14,920 nucleotides of DNA. It comes from Sphingomonadales bacterium. Lineage in GTDB: Bacteria; Pseudomonadota; Alphaproteobacteria; Sphingomonadales; Sphingomonadaceae. A program made the translations under genes and the position numbers. The stretch covers positions 1-14,920 of the forward strand of contig JAIYAA010000391.1 of assembly GCA_027489295.1 (NCBI GenBank), read 5' to 3'. Shown here one piece after another: positions 1 through 6,944 of the stretch; position 1 is the stretch's first letter; each line of letters starts with the position of its first letter. Under the pieces are notes generated by a model, which saw only the letters and a program-made list of their open reading frames with translations, searched no databases and was not told the origin of the DNA.

Positions 1-873
1 CGGCAGGCCGGCGCGCCCGAGGGGCTGTTCCAGAACCTCGCGATCAAGTCCGACAAGGTCGATGCGATCATCGCCGACAAGCGGGTGGTGGCGGTGACGC
101 TCACCGGCTCCGAGGGCGCGGGCGCCAAGGTGGCGGAAGCCGCGGGCCGGGCGCTCAAGAAGGTGGTGCTCGAACTGGGCGGTTCGGATCCGTTCATCGT
201 CATGCCCTCGGCCGATCTCGACGCCGCGGTGAAGACGGCCGTTACCGCCCGCGTGCAGAATGCCGGGCAGAGCTGCATCTGCTCGAAGCGGATGATCGTC
301 CATGCCGAGGTGTACGACGCGTTCCTCGCCAAGTTCGTCGCCGGCATGGAGGCGGTGAAGATCGGCGATCCGATGGACAAGGCGACGGTGATGGGGCCGC
401 TCTCCAGCGTCCAGCAGCGCGACACCGTGCTGGAGCAGGTCGCCAAGGCGCAGGCTGCCGGCGCGAAGCTGCTGACCGGCGGCACGAAGATCGACTGCGG
501 AGGCGCCTGGATGACGCCGGGCGTGCTGGTCGACCTCGATCCGGAAAACGACGTCGCCAAGGAGGAGATCTTCGGGCCCGTCGCGGCGGTCTACAAGGTC
601 GCCGACATCGACGCAGCGATCGCGCTGGCGAACGACGTGCCCTATGGCCTCGGCTCGTCGGTGTGGACGCAGGACGAGGCCGAGATCGAGCGGTTCGCCC
701 GCGACATCGAGGCGGGGATGACCGCAGTGAACGCGCTGCTCGCCTCGGTGCCGGAAGCGCCGTTCGGCGGCGTCAAGCTGTCCGGCCATGGCCGCGAACT
801 CGGGCCCTGGGGGCTGCACGAGTTCATGAACCTGAAGGCGGTGATGTTCGGGGGTGGCAAGGCTGGGGATTGA
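1..873 (+). CDS. Aldehyde dehydrogenase, succinate-semialdehyde type (3' part only)
   Basis: This is the C-terminal part of an NAD(P)-dependent aldehyde dehydrogenase. The reading frame is open from base 1, so the start lies outside the window, and 290 codons are visible. Seen in sequence: the cofactor-binding LTGSEGAG stretch, the general-base glutamate in LELGGSDPF (codon 172-174), the catalytic cysteine in NAGQSCIC (codon 274-276), and the late EEIFGPVAAV motif. The combination LELGGSDPFIV with a C-terminal FGGVKLSGHGRELG resembles the E. coli Sad/YneI branch, which oxidises succinate semialdehyde to succinate at the end of GABA and putrescine breakdown. The family call is firm. The substrate is inferred, and other semialdehydes are possible. 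The gene converges on the acyl-CoA ligase across a 134-base gap with paired repeats. The missing N-terminus is due to the window edge, not to damage. Confidence 0.9.
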   Translation, partial: RQAGAPEGLFQNLAIKSDKVDAIIADKRVVAVTLTGSEGAGAKVAEAAGRALKKVVLELGGSDPFIVMPSADLDAAVKTAVTARVQNAGQSCICSKRMIVHAEVYDAFLAKFVAGMEAVKIGDPMDKATVMGPLSSVQQRDTVLEQVAKAQAAGAKLLTGGTKIDCGGAWMTPGVLVDLDPENDVAKEEIFGPVAAVYKVADIDAAIALANDVPYGLGSSVWTQDEAEIERFARDIEAGMTAVNALLASVPEAPFGGVKLSGHGRELGPWGLHEFMNLKAVMFGGGKAGD

Positions 874-888
874 GCGCGTCTTCTTCTA

Positions 889-921
889 AGCCCCTCCTCC
901 TGGGAGGAGGGGTTGGGGTGG
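889..921 (+). repeat. GC-rich hairpin repeat, copy A
   Basis: A 33-base unit begins 15 bases after the aldehyde dehydrogenase stop. Bases 891-900 pair perfectly with 903-912 (10-bp stem), followed by a G-rich tail (GGGG TT GGGG TGG). The same unit recurs in inverted orientation at 963-995 with 28 of 33 bases identical. On the + strand, runs at 902-904, 909-912, 915-918 and 923-925 also fit a G-quadruplex pattern. It probably folds in the 3' end of the dehydrogenase mRNA and may limit read-through. There is no U-run, so it is not a classical intrinsic terminator. It looks like a dispersed intergenic element, but dispersal cannot be seen in one window. Confidence 0.75.
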
Positions 922-960
922 AGGGATGCCAGAACATCTGACGGTCTCGGTGAGACACAG

Positions 961-995
961 CCCCACCCCAACCCCTCCCCTGAAGGGGAGGGGCT
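961..995 (-). repeat. GC-rich hairpin repeat, copy B (inverted), with G-quadruplex motif
   Basis: This is the second copy of the unit, read on the minus strand from 995 to 961. Bases 972-980 pair perfectly with 985-993. The 3' part on the minus strand is four runs of four G separated by 1, 2 and 1 bases (980 down to 961), an unusually strict quadruplex motif. It begins about 13 bases beyond the acyl-CoA ligase stop, so it would lie in that gene's 3' untranslated RNA. Compared with copy A, two of the base changes are paired and keep the stem intact. Confidence 0.75.
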
Positions 996-1007
996 AGAGA
1001 ATGGAAA

Positions 1008-2693
1008 TCACCGCCCCGCCTTCACCTCGGCCAGCAAATCCTTGCGGCTGAGCTTGCCGATCATCGTCTTGGGCAGGCTGTCGCGGATCACCACTTCCTT
1101 GACGCGCTCATGCTTGCCGAGCTGGGCGTTGAGCCAGTCGCACATTTCCTTGGCATCGACGGTCATGCCGTCGTTGAGCGCGACATAGGCGTGGGGCAGC
1201 TCGCCATGGTACGGATCGGGCAGGCCGAGGACGAGCGTCTCCTTCACCGCGGGGTGGGTGTAAAGCACCGCCTCGATCTGGCTGGGGAACACCTTGAAGC
1301 CGCCGACCGAGATCATGTCCTTCAGCCGATCGACGATGTGGATATAGCCGTCCTCGTCGATGATGCCGACGTCGCCGGTGCGCAGCCAGTGATCGTCGAC
1401 GAAAGTGCCGACATCCGCCTCGGGGCGGTTCCAATAGCCCTGCATGATCTGCGGACCCTTGACGACGATCTCGCCCGGCTCGCCCTCGGGCGCGGGCTTG
1501 CGGGGATCTTCCTTGTCGACCAGCCGCACGCGGGTGCCGGCGATCGGCTGGCCGATCGTGCCGCTCTTGTTGAGGCCGACATAGGGATTGGCCGAGACCA
1601 CGCCCGAGCTCTCCGACAGGCCATAGCCTTCGATGATGTGCGCGCCGGTCGTCGCTTCCCAGTTGAGCTTGAGCTGTTCGGGCAGCGGCGCGCCGCCCGA
1701 GATGCAGAAGCGCAGCGAGGAGAAATCGGATGGCTTCATCCCCGGCGCATCGAGCAGCGCCTGGTACATGGTCGGCACGCCGGGCAGCGAGCGGGGCTTG
1801 GTGCGGCGCAGCTCGGTGAGCACCTGCTGCGCATTGAAGCGCGGCAGCATCACGATCTTGCCGCCGGTGATCACGGTGCGGTTGAGCACGCAGGTGTTGG
1901 CGAAGACATGGAAGAAGGGCAGCACGCCGAGCACCGAATCCTCGGCCTGGCCGAGTTCGGGATCGAGCTCCGACACCTGCCGGGCATTGGCCGAGAGATT
2001 CTGGTGGGTGAGCACCGCGCCCTTGGGGGTGCCGGTGGTGCCGCCGGTATATTGGATCAGCGCGACGTCGCGCTCGGGATCGATGTTCGGGATCGTGCAA
2101 TCGCCCTTGTTGGCGATTAGCTTGGAAAAGGCGAGGATGCGCGGATCGTGCGGGCGGGCGGTCACTTCGCTGCCGCGGAACAGCTGGTAGAACAGCGACT
2201 TGGCGGTGGGCAGTGCGCCGGCGACCGAGCCGACCACCAGCCGTTCGAGAGCGCTCTTCTCCAGCACCTTGAGCGCGGTGGGCAGCAGCGCGGTGGCGGA
2301 GAGGGTGAAGAGCAGCCTGGTGCCCGAGTCGGCGACCTGCGCGGCGAGTTCCTCCACCGAGTAGAGCGGCGAGAAGTTCACCACCGTCGCGCCCAGCTTG
2401 AGGATGCCGTAATAGGCCGCGACATAGTGCGGCACGTTGGGCAGGAACAGGCCGATCCGGTCGCCCGGGCCATAGCCCAGCGCGCGCAACCCGCAGGCGA
2501 CGCGATTGGCACCGTCCAGCGTCTCGCCGTAACTATAGATGCGACCCATGAAATCGAGCAGCGGCGCGTGCGGATGGGCGGCCGCGCTCTCCTCGAACAG
2601 GTCTACCATGGACCGCGGCGCGTAGCTGCGATCCCACTCTCCTGGATGCCGATAGGCGGTCTTCCAGACCATTTCGGGCTTTGTCATTGACAT
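1008..2693 (-). CDS. Long-chain fatty acid-CoA ligase (FadD-like)
   Basis: This gene activates fatty acids to acyl-CoA using ATP and CoA, by way of an acyl-AMP intermediate. It belongs to the ANL (AMP-binding) superfamily. From the ATG at 2693 it is 561 residues, close to the length of E. coli FadD. Seen in order: P-loop YTGGTTGTPKGAVLTH near residues 215-230, EGYGLSESSG near 355-364, RTGDVGIIDEDGY near 438-450, the FACS-type signature IVDRLKDMISVGGFKVFPS near 453-471, and the catalytic lysine region GKLSRKDL near the end. There are three possible starts: TTG at 2723, ATG at 2693 and ATG at 2687. None has a clear Shine-Dalgarno sequence, and the two ATGs are preferred because they begin where family similarity begins. 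It lies 115 bases downstream of the small membrane-protein gene on the same strand. Chain-length preference cannot be read from sequence. Confidence 0.93.
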   Translation of the reverse strand: MSMTKPEMVWKTAYRHPGEWDRSYAPRSMVDLFEESAAAHPHAPLLDFMGRIYSYGETLDGANRVACGLRALGYGPGDRIGLFLPNVPHYVAAYYGILKLGATVVNFSPLYSVEELAAQVADSGTRLLFTLSATALLPTALKVLEKSALERLVVGSVAGALPTAKSLFYQLFRGSEVTARPHDPRILAFSKLIANKGDCTIPNIDPERDVALIQYTGGTTGTPKGAVLTHQNLSANARQVSELDPELGQAEDSVLGVLPFFHVFANTCVLNRTVITGGKIVMLPRFNAQQVLTELRRTKPRSLPGVPTMYQALLDAPGMKPSDFSSLRFCISGGAPLPEQLKLNWEATTGAHIIEGYGLSESSGVVSANPYVGLNKSGTIGQPIAGTRVRLVDKEDPRKPAPEGEPGEIVVKGPQIMQGYWNRPEADVGTFVDDHWLRTGDVGIIDEDGYIHIVDRLKDMISVGGFKVFPSQIEAVLYTHPAVKETLVLGLPDPYHGELPHAYVALNDGMTVDAKEMCDWLNAQLGKHERVKEVVIRDSLPKTMIGKLSRKDLLAEVKAGR

Positions 2694-2808
2694 CAGTGTA
2701 AGCAAGCCGGTTTTGCCATGCAAGCGCGCTTTTCGGCACGCGGGAAGGCTTCGTCGCGCAGGCTGTGCGCTCCGTCACTACGGTAGAATCCGAAGTTGGT
2801 TCCGCGCC

Positions 2809-3015
2809 TCAGCGCGCGAGCTGGCGGCTCCAGGTCACCAGGACCGACACGGCGAGGATACCGAGATCGATCGCGGCGTGAACCTGCTGCGGCGCCGAGT
2901 CGCCGGCGCGGTGGGTGAGAATCTCGAAATCGGCATGCGGGCGCGGCGGGCGCACGACGGCCACGATCAGTGCGATGACCCCTGCAACGAGCAGCAGACG
3001 CTTGTGACGCGGCAT
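2809..3015 (-). CDS. Small membrane protein of unknown function (68 aa)
   Basis: I do not recognise a named family. The protein has a basic N-terminus (MPRHKR), a hydrophobic helix at about residues 7-21 (LLLVAGVIALIVAVV), a polar middle with the string HADFEILTHRAGD, and a second hydrophobic stretch at about 49-63 (IDLGILAVSVLVTW). Two membrane segments with a short loop is the simplest reading. The call as a real gene rests on a good ribosome-binding site (AGGGAGA about 9 bases before ATG), the fit between its neighbours, and the membrane-protein composition, which differs from the arginine-rich shadow frames. It follows the diguanylate cyclase by 54 bases on the same strand, so the two may be co-transcribed. 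Confidence 0.6.
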   Translation of the reverse strand: MPRHKRLLLVAGVIALIVAVVRPPRPHADFEILTHRAGDSAPQQVHAAIDLGILAVSVLVTWSRQLAR

Positions 3016-3069
3016 GCGAGCAATTCTCCCTGCCCCGATCCTTACACTCGATGCGGGGCCGGTACAAGC

Positions 3070-4752
3070 TCAGGCGGTGCCGAGCAGCGACGCGCGGACC
3101 CGGTCGCGCCCGGCGGCTTTCGCGTCGAACAGCGCGCCGTCGGCGCAGCGATAGAGCGCCTTCCAGTCGATCTCGGTCGCCAGCGTGGCGGTGCAGGTGC
3201 CGATGCTGGCGGTGATCGTGAGGTCGAAGGGCATGCGCACGCGGCGCAGCGTGGCGAGCAGGGTCTCAGGCTCGATGCGGGCATCGGCGGGGGTCAGCAG
3301 GGCAAATTCCTCGCCGCCCATCCGTGCCACCAGCACCGGCGCGGGCGCGGCGTTCTGCAGCGCGCGGGCGAACAGGCGCAGCACCTCATCGCCGCCGTCG
3401 TGCCCCAGCGTCTCGTTGACCCGCTTGAAATGGTCGATGTCGATCAGCAGCAGCTGCTGGGGTGCCGCCCGCCCGATCGCGCGATGGAGGAAGGCGCGGC
3501 GGTTGAGCAGGCCGGTGAGGGGGTCGATATCGGCAAGCTCCCGCGCCACCATCTCGCGCGTCAGCGCGGCATCGCGCTCGTCGCGGAGGAACTTGATGCG
3601 ATAGGCGACCGCCAGCGAGGAGATCAGTGCCTCGGTGCCGATCGACAGGATCGTCGAATTGTCGATCCAGAAGTTCCAGGGGAGGAGGTGCAGGGCGGCC
3701 AGCACGCGCACGGCGGCCAGCAGGATCGGCGCGCACCACGCGATCGCGAACAGCCACAGGAAGCGCGAGCCCAACCGCCAGGCGCTCCACAGCGTGGGCA
3801 CGAGGATCGCGAGCAGCCCGCCGAATGCGAGCGTGTAGAGCAGATCGGCATAGCGGAGGTTCGTCGCGCCCAGGATCGCCACGGCGAGCGCCGAGAGCGG
3901 CACCGCCATCGCGACGATCTGGCTTGCGCGATCCAGCCAGCGCGGCAGCGGCTGGTCCTCGAAGAAGCTGCGCGTGAACAGGGCGGCTGCGCCGCCCGCA
4001 AGGCCGATGAACAAATAGTTGAAGCGGATCCGGTCGTTGTTGGCGAGGATGGGGGTTGTCCAGGCCAGCGCGCCCGACGAACTGATCGTATAGCCCAGCA
4101 GGGCGGCGAGCAGCATGCAATAGTGCAGCTGAAAGCGATGCCCCATCGCGCACCACAGCGCGAAGTTGTAGACGATCAGCGCCAGCGCGACGCCGGCGAA
4201 GAAGGCGTAGAGCGAGGCCAGCACCAGATTGGCGTGATCGCCCTCCGCCAGGGTGGCGACCCGCATGCCGACCAGGATCCCGCGCAGGTTGGCCGCATCG
4301 TCCACATGCACCAGAACCCGGGTCAGCGCCGGATTGCGTACCGGTACGGGGAGCTGTGCCATCGCACCCAGCTGGATCAGCGGGCCGATGCCGCGCCGGT
4401 CGCTCTCCCAGCGGCGCACCGCACCGTCGGCGTAGAGGAAATAGATCGTGCTGCGGCCCTGCCAGAGGCTGGCGAAGCGCAGGACCAGCGGGGTCACGAA
4501 GGTCGACCGGCGATCGATGATGGTGCTGAGCGCCCAATAGTTTCCGGCACCGAATCGATATTGCGGCGTTGTGCAGTCGAATCGTTCGGGGTGGTGAAGC
4601 AGCGCGTTCACCGCCTGTCCGGTATCGCGCACCACGCAGACGCCAAGCGGTTGACCGGCAACGCCCGCTTGGGCATGTGCCGGGGGCACGATGCATGCCA
4701 GCAGCGCGAACAACGCGATGCAGAGCAGCCGGCGGATAGGCGCGCTAACCAT
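3070..4752 (-). CDS. Membrane diguanylate cyclase with 7TMR-DISM sensor
   Basis: This gene is predicted to make cyclic di-GMP from two GTP in response to a periplasmic signal. The protein is 560 residues from the ATG at 4752. That start is chosen over the in-frame upstream one (4947) because it begins a clear signal peptide, IRRLLCIALFALLACIVPP followed by AHA (cleavage after about residue 27), while the upstream extension is arginine-rich. Next come a periplasmic region of roughly 28-175, consistent with a 7TMR-DISM extracellular domain, about seven hydrophobic segments from 177 to 385, then a GGDEF domain from about 405. Seen there: DPLTGLLNRRAF, DIDHFKRVNETLGHDGGDE and the active-site GGEEF (479-483). 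The product-inhibition motif RxxD is absent: the four positions nine to six residues before GGEEF read PAPV. No EAL domain is present. It is divergent from the DUF418 gene, with 119 bases between the starts. Confidence 0.88.
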   Translation of the reverse strand: MVSAPIRRLLCIALFALLACIVPPAHAQAGVAGQPLGVCVVRDTGQAVNALLHHPERFDCTTPQYRFGAGNYWALSTIIDRRSTFVTPLVLRFASLWQGRSTIYFLYADGAVRRWESDRRGIGPLIQLGAMAQLPVPVRNPALTRVLVHVDDAANLRGILVGMRVATLAEGDHANLVLASLYAFFAGVALALIVYNFALWCAMGHRFQLHYCMLLAALLGYTISSSGALAWTTPILANNDRIRFNYLFIGLAGGAAALFTRSFFEDQPLPRWLDRASQIVAMAVPLSALAVAILGATNLRYADLLYTLAFGGLLAILVPTLWSAWRLGSRFLWLFAIAWCAPILLAAVRVLAALHLLPWNFWIDNSTILSIGTEALISSLAVAYRIKFLRDERDAALTREMVARELADIDPLTGLLNRRAFLHRAIGRAAPQQLLLIDIDHFKRVNETLGHDGGDEVLRLFARALQNAAPAPVLVARMGGEEFALLTPADARIEPETLLATLRRVRMPFDLTITASIGTCTATLATEIDWKALYRCADGALFDAKAAGRDRVRASLLGTA

Positions 4753-4821
4753 GGTGGCGTGGCTACGCCTGTCGGACAAAGAAGACGTAAATGAGGCCAG
4801 TATCGTGCATCGCTGACACTG

Positions 4822-4850
4822 CCGCGGGCGGCCTTGGGGATGGCCGCCGC
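4822..4850 (+). promoter_or_regulatory. Inverted repeat in the leader of the DUF418 gene
   Basis: Bases 4824-4833 pair with 4842-4850 (a nine-pair GC stem with one bulged G) around an eight-base loop. It sits 22 bases before the chosen ATG of the membrane-protein gene, in the divergent region shared with the diguanylate cyclase. It could be an mRNA leader structure or an operator. It could also be chance, given the GC content. No convincing promoter boxes were seen nearby. Confidence 0.3.
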
Positions 4851-4871
4851 GACGGCCCGCCAAGGATGCCG

Positions 4872-6077
4872 ATGCGCGAACCGAGCTTCCCCGCCCGCCT
4901 GGACAGTTCCCGGCTCGATGTTGTGGACGTGTTGCGCGGTTTTGCATTGATGGCGCTGTTCCTGGTGCACGTCATCGAGAGTTATGAACTGTTTTGGGCT
5001 GGGGAAAAACCCGGCTTCATCACCGAAACGGTATTTGCGCTGTTCATGGGCAAGAGCTTCTCACTGCTCGCGCTTTGTTTCGGATTCAGTTTCTTCATCT
5101 TGATGGATCGCGCGGCGCGGCGGGGACAGGACTTCACCGCACGATTTGCATGGCGGCTGCTGATCCTGGAGGGCATCGGCTTTCTGCATGCGCTGATCTA
5201 TCGCGGCGACATCATGCAGACGCTGGCGGCGATCGGTTTCCTGCTGCTGCTGTTCAACCGCGTGCGCAGCAACGCCGCGCTGCTGGCGGGCGCAGCCTTC
5301 TGCCTGGCCGGACCGTCGCTGATCGTGCAGCTGATCGCGGGGGCGAGCGGCGCGGCCTGGGCCAATGCACCGGCAATGTCGTCGGTCGATCCGGGCATGC
5401 CGGTCTATCTCGGCGGCGACCTGTGGCAGGTGCTGCGGGTGAACCTCTGGGCCGGGCAGCAGTCCAAATACTGGTTCTTCCTCGAATATGGCCGGATGGT
5501 GCAGATCCTCGGCCTCTACCTCCTCGGGCTGGTGCTGGGGCGGAGCAATTTCTTCGGCGATCTGGCGCGTAGCCGAACCTGGCGCGTCTGGGCGCTGCCG
5601 GTAGCGGCGGCGATCGCGATCGCGCTCTTCCTCGCACGCGAACCGCTGCGCGAGGCGTTCATGGCGCAGAATCTCGGGCCCGGCGCGGGGCGCGCCTTCT
5701 GGGCGCTGATCAACATGTGGCTCGACCTGGCGGGTACCGCCTTCTGGGCGCTGCTCGTGCTTGCCCTCTACGACAGCCGCGCGCGGTGGCTGGTGCAGCC
5801 GCTGGCGGCACCGGGGCGGCTGACGCTGACCTACTACATCCTGCAGTCGATCGTCTTCGTGCCGATCTTCTATCATTACGGGCTGGGCCTGTACGACGAC
5901 TGGAGCGCCGCCACCCGGCTTGGCGTCGCGCTAGCAGCGATCGCAGTGCAGATCGTTGTCGCCCACTGGTGGCTGGCGCACTTCCAATACGGGCCGATCG
6001 AATGGGTGTGGCGGGCGCTTACCTATTGGCGGCGTGACGTGCCCTTCCGCCGCAGGGATCGGGCCCCGGCGCGCTGA
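4872..6077 (+). CDS. DUF418 / YeiB-type polytopic membrane protein
   Basis: An inner-membrane protein of 401 residues with about ten hydrophobic segments, of unproven biochemical function. The N-terminal LDVVDVLRGFALMALFLVH (residues 15-33) and the C-terminal block PLAAPGRLTLTYYILQS ... HFQYGPIEWVWRALTYWRR are the marks of the DUF418/YeiB family. Some relatives look like membrane acyltransferases, so transfer of an acyl group to an envelope molecule is possible but not shown. The ATG at 4872 is preferred over 4791 and 4866 because AAGGA lies five bases before it and the upstream extension is glycine/arginine-rich and unlike the family. A 10-bp GC hairpin straddles its stop codon. It converges on aguB with an 18-base gap. 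Confidence 0.82.
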   Translation: MREPSFPARLDSSRLDVVDVLRGFALMALFLVHVIESYELFWAGEKPGFITETVFALFMGKSFSLLALCFGFSFFILMDRAARRGQDFTARFAWRLLILEGIGFLHALIYRGDIMQTLAAIGFLLLLFNRVRSNAALLAGAAFCLAGPSLIVQLIAGASGAAWANAPAMSSVDPGMPVYLGGDLWQVLRVNLWAGQQSKYWFFLEYGRMVQILGLYLLGLVLGRSNFFGDLARSRTWRVWALPVAAAIAIALFLAREPLREAFMAQNLGPGAGRAFWALINMWLDLAGTAFWALLVLALYDSRARWLVQPLAAPGRLTLTYYILQSIVFVPIFYHYGLGLYDDWSAATRLGVALAAIAVQIVVAHWWLAHFQYGPIEWVWRALTYWRRDVPFRRRDRAPAR

Positions 6078-6089
6078 GACGCCGGGGCC
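6062..6089. terminator. GC hairpin between convergent DUF418 and aguB genes
   Basis: Bases 6062-6071 and 6080-6089 form a perfect 10-bp stem (GGCCCCGGCG with its complement) around an eight-base loop. The loop contains the DUF418 stop codon at 6075-6077. It serves both converging genes by position: it ends 7 bases before the last base of the aguB stop. No U-run follows in either direction, so intrinsic termination is uncertain and a transcript-end stabilising role is equally possible. Confidence 0.5.
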
Positions 6090-6095
6090 GTTCGA

Positions 6096-6944
6096 TCAGA
6101 TGTCCTGCACCAGCCGGCCATACAGTTCCGGCCGGCGATCGCGGAAGAAGCCGAAGGCGGCGCGGTGGCGCTTCACCCGATCGATATCGAGCGTCGCGGT
6201 GATCACGCCCTCTTCCGCCCTGTCCAGCTCGGCGAGGATGTCGCCGCGCTCGTCGGTGATGAAGCTGGTGCCGTAGAAGGTCTGGCCATGTTCGGTGCCG
6301 ACGCGGTTGGCGGCGATCACCGGCACCACGTTCGACACCGCATGGCCGACCATCGCGCGGCGCCACAGGCGGGCGGTATCGAGGCTGTCGTCATGCGGCT
6401 CGCTGCCGATCGCAGTGGGGTAGAACAGCAGTTCGGCCCCCATCAGCATCATCGCGCGCGCGGTTTCCGGATACCACTGGTCCCAGCACACGCCCACGCC
6501 CAGCTTGGCGCCGGGGCCGTCCCACACCTTGAAGCCGGTGTTGCCGGGGCGGAAGTAGAACTTTTCCTCATAGCCCGGGCCGTCGGGGATGTGGCTCTTG
6601 CGGTAGACGCCGGCGACCTTGCCGTCCGGGCCGATCATCGCGAGGCTGTTATAGTGATGCGGCCCGTCGGCTTCGAAGAAGCTGGTCGGGATGTGGATCG
6701 CGAGCTCGGCGGCGAGCGCCTGCATCGCCAGCACCGCCTTGTGCTCGGTCACCGGCTTGGCGTTCGAGAACAGGCCCTCGTCCTCGACGCGGCAGAAATA
6801 TTCGCCCTCGAACAGCTCGGGCGGCAGGACGACCTGCGCACCGCGGCCGGCCGCCTCGCGGACCAGTTCGGTCACGCGGGCGATGTTCGCATCGATATCG
6901 TTCGAGAAGGCGAGCTGGAGCGCACCGACAGTGATCTGGGTCAT
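6096..6944 (-). CDS. aguB: N-carbamoylputrescine amidase
   Basis: This enzyme hydrolyses N-carbamoylputrescine to putrescine, CO2 and ammonia, the last step of the agmatine route to putrescine. It is a cytoplasmic nitrilase-superfamily enzyme. At 282 residues it matches the usual length of about 290. The catalytic triad is visible: Glu43 in PPELFEGEYF, Lys116 in YRKSHIPDGPGY and Cys153 in GVCWDQWYPE. The YRKSHIPDGPGYEEKFYF and CWDQWYPETAR blocks are typical of bacterial and plant AguB/NLP1 rather than of general nitrilases. The frame stays open upstream to 7223, but the family N-terminus (MTQITVGALQ) begins at the ATG at 6944. No strong Shine-Dalgarno sequence precedes it. Its partner enzyme AguA is encoded on the same strand 2.4 kb away, with the chemoreceptor gene in between. 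Confidence 0.93.
   Translation of the reverse strand: MTQITVGALQLAFSNDIDANIARVTELVREAAGRGAQVVLPPELFEGEYFCRVEDEGLFSNAKPVTEHKAVLAMQALAAELAIHIPTSFFEADGPHHYNSLAMIGPDGKVAGVYRKSHIPDGPGYEEKFYFRPGNTGFKVWDGPGAKLGVGVCWDQWYPETARAMMLMGAELLFYPTAIGSEPHDDSLDTARLWRRAMVGHAVSNVVPVIAANRVGTEHGQTFYGTSFITDERGDILAELDRAEEGVITATLDIDRVKRHRAAFGFFRDRRPELYGRLVQDI

Noticed and set aside
1..873. Aldehyde dehydrogenase as part of a complete putrescine-to-succinate gene cluster with aguA/aguB
   Set aside because: No aminotransferase, putrescine oxidase or GABA genes are in the window, and more than 5 kb of unrelated genes intervene. The link is only a pathway possibility.
2694..2808. Possible promoter TTGCAT and TTACAC before the acyl-CoA ligase ATG
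   Set aside because: The boxes would put the transcription start at or inside the start codon, and neither matches well. Nothing else was recognised in this 115-base gap apart from a 5-bp hairpin at the small gene's stop codon.
2713..4794. 693-codon open frame on the + strand across the diguanylate cyclase gene
   Set aside because: Its translation is rich in Arg, Gln, His and Gly with no domain, and it is exactly antisense to a gene with intact signal peptide, membrane helices and GGEEF motif. Long antisense frames are expected at this GC content.
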